This document shows positions 1 to 5,800 of a stretch of DNA of 6,916 nt, in pieces. The translations under genes and the position numbers were made by a program. The DNA comes from Anaerolineae bacterium (lineage in GTDB: Bacteria; Chloroflexota; Anaerolineae; B4-G1; SLSP01): positions 1-6,916 of the forward strand of contig JAIOSN010000003.1 of assembly GCA_021107605.1 (NCBI GenBank), given 5' to 3'. Numbering within the stretch: the stretch's first letter is position 1; each line of letters opens with the position of its first letter. The notes beneath the pieces are model-generated. The model was not told where the DNA came from. It did not search any database and worked only from the letters and a program-made list of their open reading frames with translations.

Positions 1-565
1 CGTGGGGTGCATCTTTATCATGTAACTGAACCTTGTATTCTCCGCTGACTTGAATGGGATGATCATTCAGAAACTCTTCCCAGCCCGATTTACCGTACAT
101 CGGTGTATCACCGGAATTGGCAACCAGATCCACCCCTCCGCCCCAAACATGGATCGAGTACCCGCGTAAAGGGTTGCCTTCCAGATCTTCTACCAGTCCC
201 GCGACGCCGGCCCAGTTACAACTGTAATAGGGAGTCTCGTAGTTCAGCTGGTAAGAGAAGGGATGAGGAGAGCAGGTCACGCGGGGAGTATGGGAGGGTG
301 GCGCGGTAGGCGTTACCGTCGGGGTGCGGGTGGAAGTAGGCGTCGGCGTGAGCGTCGGTGTCCAAGTGAGCGGCAGCTCCTCCTCCCCCACTGGCGCGGG
401 GGTCCGCGTGGAAATCACCAGCTGAGGCAGCGCCGTCGCCGGGGGGAAGGGATTCCAGCCTGTCTGCGGATTCACCGCAATGGCGATCTCAATCCCTAAC
501 ACCCCCAGAGTCAAGCCCAACATCAGCAGAGTCAAAGTATTAAAAAGTCGCGCTCGTTCTTGCAT
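1..565 (-). CDS. Partial membrane-anchored extracytoplasmic protein with Thr/Pro-rich linker (C-terminus outside window)
   Basis: The reading frame opens at an ATG (complement of 563-565) and stays open to the window edge, giving 188 residues without a stop, so the gene is cut at its 3' end. An AAAGG ribosome binding site (complement of 573-577) lies 7 nt upstream. Residues 10-31 form a hydrophobic segment rich in Leu, Gly and Ile, which reads as an uncleaved signal anchor. Residues 53-95 are a low-complexity Thr-Pro linker with TPT repeats. From residue 98 there is a compact domain with two cysteines (98 and 116) and the stretch SCNWAGVAGLVEDLEGNPL (115-133), which resembles the first strands of carboxypeptidase-regulatory or Cna-B-like beta-sandwich domains. 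I infer a protein tethered to the membrane with its domain outside the cell. Linkers of this kind are common in Chloroflexota surface proteins. Its substrate and exact role are unknown. Confidence 0.8.
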   Translation of the reverse strand, partial: MQERARLFNTLTLLMLGLTLGVLGIEIAIAVNPQTGWNPFPPATALPQLVISTRTPAPVGEEELPLTWTPTLTPTPTSTRTPTVTPTAPPSHTPRVTCSPHPFSYQLNYETPYYSCNWAGVAGLVEDLEGNPLRGYSIHVWGGGVDLVANSGDTPMYGKSGWEEFLNDHPIQVSGEYKVQLHDKDAPH

Positions 566-672
566 ACGGCAACCTTTACTATCTACCCACCGACAGATAG
601 AGAGGATTGATAGAATTTCTCAACAACAGTAACACTTTAAGTATCATCTCAATATTTCGGGGTAGTTTTCAC

Positions 673-735
673 CACAGAGACACGGAGGGCACAGAGTTTT
701 TTATTTTTTCTCCGGGTTCTCTGTGCCTCTGTGTG
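673..735. repeat. Imperfect inverted repeat of the CACAGAG type
   Basis: A left arm at 673-696 (CACAGAGACACGG, then AGGGCACAGAG) faces a right arm at 719-735 (CTCTGTGCCTCTGTGTG), separated by a T-rich loop. The inner 11 bases of the arms pair once one bulged G is allowed, and the pairing continues with one mismatch. Short repeats built from CACAGAG/CTCTGTG occur dispersed in many bacterial genomes, and this looks like a member. It lies just past the stop of the leftward isomerase gene, so in that transcript it would form a 3' hairpin and might help end or stabilise the message. That role is inference. Confidence 0.6.
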
Positions 736-791
736 CGAATGCTAGATGCTGGAATGTTTCCCCCTACTTATTGAGAAGATACCAATTTAAC

Positions 792-1748
792 CTATTCGGA
801 AGATTCCCAAGTGACAAATATCTGGATATCCGCTTGCTCGTGGAGTTCATCCAACCAGCGACGACTGGCCTTATCTTTAAGACCCCGGAGATTTTCTGCG
901 CTCACCGCCTTATCCTCCACGCGATCCAATACCTGGATGATATGATAACCTAGCTCGCTGGCGACTACCTCGCTAACCTGGCCTGGCTGCAACTGGAAGG
1001 CTGCATCTTCTACCTCCTGCGCGAAGAGCACGTTACGCGGAAAGTAACCCAGGTCGCCGCCTTGATCGCGCGTTAAGGCATCTAGAGAATTATTACGGGA
1101 GAGGGTCGCAAAATCGGCACCGGCTTGGATCTGGGTCAACAGTTGCTCAGCCTCCTCACGAGTAGCGACCAAAATATGACGCGCGTTGACGTGCAACGTC
1201 TGGGTAGGAACCTGAGAGACCACCTCGGTGGTCAACCGGGAAGCCAAGAGTTGTACACCAAGATTGACGCGCATTTCCTCTAACGTCAGCCCCTCAGTTG
1301 CCAGACGCTTGTCAAAAGTCGCCTGACCGATATCGGCGATCAGTCCTTGGATGACCTCGTCCACCTCTGCCTCCGTCACGGTGATGCCCATCTCTGGCGC
1401 AGTCTGGACAACTAGCACTTGGTCAATCATCCAATTCAGCACCGCTTTGCGTGCGGCCAATAATACTGCATCCCCGGCATCTTGACCGGCTGAATTCATC
1501 GCCGCCTCGTAATTTGCCATCTGACGCTCATATTCCGCCAGCGTGATCGGCTCTCCGTTGACCGTGGCAGCCAGTGGTTCTGCGGTGGGAGCCGGCGGCG
1601 CCGAGGTGAGCGGCGGCTCGGTTGGCTCCGTCGTGACCGGGATTTCCGTCAGAGCCACGGCCACAGGCGGGAGGGCAGTGGCGGTGGTACACCCTCCAAA
1701 AATCAATATGGTAGCCAATACCAACCAGGTCAACCAATCTCGTCTCAT
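792..1748 (-). CDS. SurA/PrsA-like peptidyl-prolyl cis-trans isomerase lipoprotein (parvulin family)
   Basis: This 318-residue protein should help fold or chaperone exported proteins by isomerising prolyl bonds outside the cytoplasmic membrane. Residues 1-20 form a lipoprotein signal: MRRD, a hydrophobic core, then the lipobox FGGC with Cys20 as the lipidated residue. Residues 21-58 are a Pro/Thr/Ala linker. A SurA-N-like chaperone region begins at ATVNGEPITLAEYERQ (61-76) and continues to about 180 as predicted helices. The rotamase domain spans about 186-278: NARHILV with His191, Asp223 in SLDALTRD, the GGDLGYF signature (230-236), and GYHIIQV with His269. These match the parvulin active-site His, Asp and His positions. 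A short helical tail follows. The start is secured by a GGAGG ribosome binding site (complement of 1757-1761) 8 nt upstream. The gene appears monocistronic, with its own promoter. Family assignment is firm; clients are unknown. Confidence 0.93.
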   Translation of the reverse strand: MRRDWLTWLVLATILIFGGCTTATALPPVAVALTEIPVTTEPTEPPLTSAPPAPTAEPLAATVNGEPITLAEYERQMANYEAAMNSAGQDAGDAVLLAARKAVLNWMIDQVLVVQTAPEMGITVTEAEVDEVIQGLIADIGQATFDKRLATEGLTLEEMRVNLGVQLLASRLTTEVVSQVPTQTLHVNARHILVATREEAEQLLTQIQAGADFATLSRNNSLDALTRDQGGDLGYFPRNVLFAQEVEDAAFQLQPGQVSEVVASELGYHIIQVLDRVEDKAVSAENLRGLKDKASRRWLDELHEQADIQIFVTWESSE

Positions 1749-1782
1749 CTACTCCACCTCCAGATAAGTACACTTTCCCCTG

Positions 1783-1810
1783 ATTATAAACTGAGAGGGG
1801 CAGTCTGCAA
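1783..1810 (-). promoter_or_regulatory. Predicted promoter of the isomerase lipoprotein gene
   Basis: On the minus strand a perfect TATAAT (complement of 1783-1788) is preceded, with a 16-nt spacer, by TTGCAG (complement of 1805-1810), which keeps the TTG of the -35 consensus. Transcription would start near 1776, giving a leader of roughly 28 nt ending in the strong ribosome binding site. The -35 overlaps one arm of the adjacent inverted repeat. Confidence 0.6.
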
Positions 1811-1960
1811 GTAGCCGCTCTATGCTGGCATGGTCGGGAGACCAGCCACAGCCTGGCGAATAAATTCGCGGCTACTATTGCAAAGTCCACCTACGTGGAC
1901 TAGTCACGGGTGTCATTCCGAGCCAGTGCCCACTACAAACTTGGCGGGCTACTTGCGCTA
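1805..1960. repeat. Cluster of dyads and degenerate dispersed-repeat fragments in an intergenic region
   Basis: The 321-nt gap between two leftward genes (1749-2069) shows no convincing reading frame but holds several dyads. GCAAGTAGCC (1807-1816) is exactly inverted at 1947-1956, and a similar arm GCGGCTAC lies at 1868-1875. GCGAAT-AA-ATTCGC spans 1856-1869. AGTCCAC-CTAC-GTGGACT spans 1884-1901 with a 7-bp stem. The phrase TGTCATTCCGAGC (1911-1923) resembles another widespread bacterial repeat. I read this as overlapping remnants of short palindromic repeats. No transposase or target duplication was seen. Confidence 0.55.
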
Positions 1961-2010
1961 GGCTAGCAAAACCTCCCCTGATTGGGCGTTAGACTCCACC
2001 CGTGTCAAGT

Positions 2011-2030
2011 CAAATGATAATGTTACCCAG
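2011..2030. repeat. Left copy of a 20-bp inverted repeat bracketing the small gene
   Basis: This 20-mer contains the core GATAATGTTACC (2016-2027). Its reverse complement matches 2396-2415 at 18 of 20 positions. It lies 40 nt past the stop of the 98-residue leftward gene. It could be one end of a small mobile cassette, or one of a pair of regulator binding sites. Confidence 0.6.
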
Positions 2031-2069
2031 AACTAGCCTCCTCGCCGGAGAGCTGCCAGCGGCCACGGT

Positions 2070-2366
2070 CTAGGCTAGGTTTCCAGTTTCCAAAGCCGCC
2101 TGCGCGGCAAGGAAGAGGTCGGGGTAAGTTAAGGTTTCAAAAATATTTTCGGTGCGCCCGGCTGTCGCAGAGGCATAGGCGAAGAGGTGCGCGAGCTCCT
2201 GCTGCAGAGCGCGCCGTTCTTGCAACGGATTTAGGGCCGCGCGGGCTGCCTGGAGGGTGTCTTGCTGCGCCGCGGACAAGCTGTGGGTGGTGAGCAAGCG
2301 GTCAAGTGGAGGCCGGGCCGCATCATGCTTACGGCGGAGATATTGATAGCGTTCTTCAATGTCCAT
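2070..2366 (-). CDS. Small hypothetical protein, predicted all-helical, no recognised family
   Basis: I do not recognise this 98-residue protein. It begins MDIEERYQYLRRKHDAARPP and is rich in Ala, Leu, Gln, Glu and Arg, suggesting two or three amphipathic helices (about 1-25, 30-70 and 80-98). There is no signal peptide, membrane segment, or Cys/His cluster, so it is probably cytosolic. It ends in TAG (complement of 2070-2072). The ATG at 2366 has no ribosome binding site at normal distance. A strong AAGGAGG (complement of 2392-2398) instead sits 7 nt before an in-frame ATA at 2384, so translation may begin at that non-AUG codon (104 residues), or the annotated ATG may be used inefficiently. 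The gene is divergent from ileS and bracketed by 20-bp inverted repeats. Absence of stops and the ribosome binding site favour a real gene, but homology evidence is lacking. Confidence 0.5.
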   Translation of the reverse strand: MDIEERYQYLRRKHDAARPPLDRLLTTHSLSAAQQDTLQAARAALNPLQERRALQQELAHLFAYASATAGRTENIFETLTYPDLFLAAQAALETGNLA

Positions 2367-2391
2367 AGATTTTAAGTGGGGTATGGGTATT

Positions 2392-2398
2392 CCTCCTT
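2392..2398 (-). promoter_or_regulatory. Strong Shine-Dalgarno sequence placed for an ATA rather than the ATG start
   Basis: The minus strand reads AAGGAGG, a near-perfect anti-16S match, with 7 nt to an ATA codon at 2384-2382 but 25 nt to the first ATG at 2366-2364. The codons between (ATA CCC CAC TTA AAA TCT) are open and in frame with the small gene. The placement leaves the true start uncertain. Confidence 0.5.
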
Positions 2399-2415
2399 GG
2401 TAACATTATCTTTTG
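2396..2415. repeat. Right copy of the 20-bp inverted repeat
   Basis: It contains GGTAACATTATC (2399-2410), the exact reverse complement of the core at 2016-2027; the full 20 bases agree at 18 positions. It sits just upstream of the small gene, and its minus strand provides a GATAAT that could serve as a -10 box. A third partial copy, GGTAACATT, lies at 2434-2442. This hints at an operator function in the divergent region. Confidence 0.6.
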
Positions 2416-2464
2416 GAAACACCATACCACTTCGGTAACATTTCACATGATATAAAGCGAACCC

Positions 2465-2492
2465 TTGACTTTTCATCCCGCTAGGGGATAAT
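2465..2492 (+). promoter_or_regulatory. Predicted sigma70-type promoter of the ileS T-box leader
   Basis: TTGACT (2465-2470, 5/6 to consensus) and GATAAT (2487-2492, 5/6) are separated by 16 nt. A start about 7 nt past the -10 would begin the transcript near 2499, immediately before the T-box stem I. The agreement between promoter position and the start of the structured RNA supports both calls. Confidence 0.75.
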
Positions 2493-2498
2493 CTCAGC

Positions 2499-2762
2499 AA
2501 TGGCGTTGAAGGAGCAGAGTAGAAGCGCACAATTCTCTACAGCGAATCTGGGATGGTGTGAGCCAGATAGAGAAGAGCGCAACGAAAATCCCTCTGGAGC
2601 TGCCCGCTGAAAGTCAAGTAAGCTGAGCCGGGAAAGTTTACCCGTTATCCTGAACCTGGCAGTGCTAGCTGCCGATTGAGCGGCTCCCTGGTAGGTTGGG
2701 AGCAAGAAGGGTGGTACCGCGAGAGTTTAACGCTCCCGTCCCTTGTGGGCGGGGGCGTTTTT
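2499..2762 (+). promoter_or_regulatory. T-box riboswitch (isoleucine-type) upstream of ileS
   Basis: The leader should sense the charging state of tRNA-Ile. Stem I can be drawn as GCAG/CTGC (2514-2517/2600-2603), GCGC/GCGC (2525-2528/2577-2580), TTCTCTA/TAGAGAA (2533-2539/2568-2574) and ATCTGG/CCAGAT (2546-2551/2563-2568). The 5' side of the specifier loop has AGAGTAGAA and the 3' side has GAAAATCCC, so ATC at 2588-2590, an isoleucine codon, is the likely specifier. A stem II region follows with CGGG/CCCG (2629-2632/2641-2644), CCCGTTATC, and a GGCAG/CTGCC hairpin (2658-2673). Stem III is GCTCCC/GGGAGC (2683-2688/2698-2703). The conserved T-box GGGTGGTACCGCG lies at 2709-2721; its TGGT (2712-2715) complements ACCA-3' of uncharged tRNA-Ile. 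AAGGG (2707-2711) can pair with CCCTT (2740-2744) as antiterminator, competing with the terminator. Confidence 0.93.
2729..2762 (+). terminator. Conditional intrinsic terminator of the T-box leader
   Basis: A GC-rich hairpin pairs 2729-2742 with 2747-2759 around a TTGT loop: 13 base pairs including one G-U, with one bulged U, followed by a run of five T (2758-2762). Its 5' arm overlaps the bases needed by the antiterminator, as expected for transcriptional attenuation. It lies 63 nt before the ileS start codon. Confidence 0.92.
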
Positions 2763-2810
2763 GTGTAAGCAGTTGGAGATTGAGTTCATCTAAGGGTGGA
2801 TAATTGTTTT

Positions 2811-2816
2811 GAGGAG
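2811..2816 (+). promoter_or_regulatory. Ribosome binding site deciding the ileS start
   Basis: GAGGAG lies 9 nt before the ATG at 2826. An upstream in-frame GTG at 2796 has no ribosome binding site at useful distance (the nearest GGAG is about 17 nt away) and would add ten residues unlike any IleRS. The ATG reading begins MSFKPVSNQIDF, which fits the family's usual N-terminus. Confidence 0.85.
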
Positions 2817-2825
2817 AGAGTAGCT

Positions 2826-5800
2826 ATGTCATTCAAACCGGTGAGCAATCAAATCGATTTTACCAAGCAGGAACATGAGATCTTGGATTTCTGGCAACGC
2901 TCTCAGGCTTTCCAGAAATTACGCGAGCTCCGTGCAGGCGGCCCGCATTGGTCTTTCATCGACGGCCCTATCACGGCGAACAATCCCATGGGCGCACACC
3001 ACGCTTGGGGCCGTTCTTACAAGGACCTCTGGCAACGTTTCTGGGCGATGCGCGGGTACCAGGAACGCTACCAGAACGGCTTTGATTGCCAGGGTCTCTG
3101 GGTTGAAGTGGAGGTGGAAAAAGAGAAGGGTTTCACTTCCAAGCGTGATATTGAAAAGCACGGTCTGGCCGACTTTGTGGTAGATTGCAAAGCGCGGGTG
3201 CTCAAGTACGCCGCGCGCATGACGGAACAATCAATCCGCCTGGGCTGCTGGATGGATTGGAACGATCCCGCTACCCTGCGCGAGATGGGGTGGAGACTTC
3301 AGGAAGATCCCCAACAAGAGATTACCGTGGACGGGCCAGCAGGGCCGATCACCGGGCCGGTGGAGGAGCTGGTAGGTCGCTTGGGCACACCAGAACTGGG
3401 CGGCTCCTACTTCACCTTCTCCACCGAGAACAACTACACCATCTGGACTTTCCTCAAGAAGATCTGGGAGAAGGGCTGGCTCTACAAAGGGCACGATGTG
3501 ATGCCCTGGTGTTCCCGTTGCGCCACCGCCATCAGCCAACATGAGATTGTGACCGATGGCTACCGGGAGCTCACCCATGACGCCGTCGTGGTGCGCTTCC
3601 CACTCCGTGACCGCGAGCAGGAAGCGCTTTTGGTCTGGACTACCACGCCCTGGACGTTGACCAGCAACGTCGCGGCGGCGGTGGGGCCGGAGTTGGATTA
3701 TCTGCAGGTGCAGGCGGCGGACGGCTGGACTTACTATCTGGCGGCCGGAACTAAGGCGGTACTCCACGGCGAATATGAGGTTCGTGGTACGCTCAAGGGA
3801 GAGGAGCTGTTGGGGTGGGCTTACGCCGGGCCGTATGATGAATTATCGGCAGTGCAAGAGCTTGATGTGCCCGCTGCTCACCGCGTCATCGCCTGGAAAG
3901 AGGTGGGAGAAGAGGAAGGCACGGGTATCGTCCACATCGCGACCGGTTGTGGGGCAGAGGACTTTGGGCTAGGAGTGGAACTGGGGTTGCCCGTCATCGC
4001 GCCGCTGGCAGACGATGGGCACTTCTTGGAGGGCTTCGGTTGGTTGACCGGGCGGGATGTGCATGGGGTGGCTCACGATATCTTCCATGACTTGGAAGAT
4101 AAAGGCTTGCTCTACCGCTGCGATCCTTACACCCACCGCTACCCGGTCTGCTGGCGTTGTAGCACTCCGCTGGTCTTTCGGCTGGTTGACGAGTGGTTCA
4201 TCAACATGGGCGAGCTCTACGATAAGCCGCGCGCGGCACTCTCCAAAGAGGAGAAGGAACGCAGCCTCCGCTACCAGATCATGGATGTGGTGGATGAGAT
4301 CAAATGGATCCCTGAATTTGGGCACCACCGCGAGATGGATTGGCTCCGCAATATGCACAACTGGATGATCTCCAAGAAACGCTATTGGGGCTTGGCGCTC
4401 CCCATCTGGGTTTGCGATAACCCTGATTGCGAGTATTTTGAGGTTATCGGCAGCGGTGACGAACTCCACGAGCGAGCTGTTGCGGGCTGGGAAGAATTTG
4501 AAGGGCATACGCCACACCGCCCGTACATCGATAAAATCAAGATTGCCTGTCCCCACTGCGGCAGCACCATGACGCGCATTGAGGATGTAGGCAATCCCTG
4601 GTTGGATGCCGGCAGCGTCACTTACTCCACGCTCCAATATCGCACCGACCGCTCCTTCTGGAAAGAGTGGTTCCCGGCTCAATGGATCAGCGAATCCTTC
4701 CCCGGCCAATTCCGCAACTGGTTTTACAGCCTCATCACCATGAGCACCGTTTTCGAGAACCGGCCCCCCACCGAAATCGTACACGGGTACTCTACCCTGC
4801 TGGCTGAGACCGGGCAGGAGATGCATAAATCCTGGGGGAACGCCATCTGGTTCGATGATGCGGCGGAGAAGATGGGCGTGGATACCATGCGCTGGATGTA
4901 TCTCAACCAGAAACTAGATCAGAACTTGCTCTTCGGTTACCACAAGGCTGATGAGACGCGCCGCCGGTTCCTCATCCCTCTCTGGAACGTCTATGCGTTC
5001 TTCGTCACCTACGCGCGCATTGATGAGTGGGAACCGCCGGCGGAATTACGCGACAATCCCGCTACTCTGGCGGAGGGACAACCCAATCTCTGGGCGCCGT
5101 GGACCAAAGAGACTGCCCCGACGTTATTGGATAAATGGATCATCAATCGCCTGCGCGAAACGATCCAGGCGCTGACTGCGGGGATGGAATCCTACGTACC
5201 CACTAGCGTGGCCCACCCGGCGGAGGAATTTTTAGACGATCTGAGCAACTGGTACGTGCGGCGCAGTCGCCGTCGCTTCTGGGCCGCGCGCGGGCAAGCC
5301 GAGACGTTAGACGCCGACAAAGAAGCCGCTTACCAGACGCTCTACACCGTGCTGGTGACGTTCTCGAAATTGCTGGCCCCTGTCTTACCCTTTATGACCG
5401 AAACGCTCTACCAAAATTTGGTCTGCAATCTGATTGAGGACGCACCCGCCAGCGTGCATCACTGCCTCTGGCCCACTGCTGAACCGTTGACGCCGACAGA
5501 GAAGCTTGGAATCGAGACCATGTCCGCCGTCCGTCAAGCCGCGGCGCTAGGGCACTCGATCCGCTCCTCCAACCAGCTCAAGGTGCGGCAGCCGTTGGCC
5601 CGCGCCATTATCGCCACCGACCCCCGTCGCCGGCAGGTCTTAAGCCATTTATTGGAGCTGCTGGCCGATGAGCTCAACGTCAAAGAGGTGCAGTTTGTGG
5701 AAAAAGAAGGCGAGCTGGTGACGTATAAGCTCTTGCCCGTTAACCGCATCCTAGGTCCGAAGTTCGGGCGTCATTTTCCGTTGGTCCGTCAGGCTCTATC

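Noticed and set aside
103..499. Two overlapping plus-strand open frames rich in Arg and Ser
   Set aside because: They are antisense to the Thr/Pro linker and domain of the leftward gene 1-565; their Arg-rich low-complexity translations are shadows of its codons.
1528..1890. Minus-strand 120-codon frame overlapping the lipoprotein gene start
   Set aside because: It is out of frame with the well-supported lipoprotein gene, and its upstream part runs through repeat-rich intergenic DNA.
1807..1956. CRISPR array
   Set aside because: The repeats are inverted and unequal, with no regular direct repeats or uniform spacers.
2481..2705. Minus-strand open frame of 74 codons
   Set aside because: It coincides with the T-box stem I to stem III, whose structure and motifs explain the sequence.
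2796..2825. Upstream in-frame GTG start for ileS adding ten residues
   Set aside because: It has no properly spaced ribosome binding site, while the ATG at 2826 has GAGGAG 9 nt upstream and gives the usual MSFKPVSNQIDF beginning.
3969..4826. 285-codon open frame on the minus strand within ileS
   Set aside because: It lies wholly opposite conserved IleRS domains; its translation matches no family I know, and GC-rich coding DNA commonly leaves such antisense frames open.
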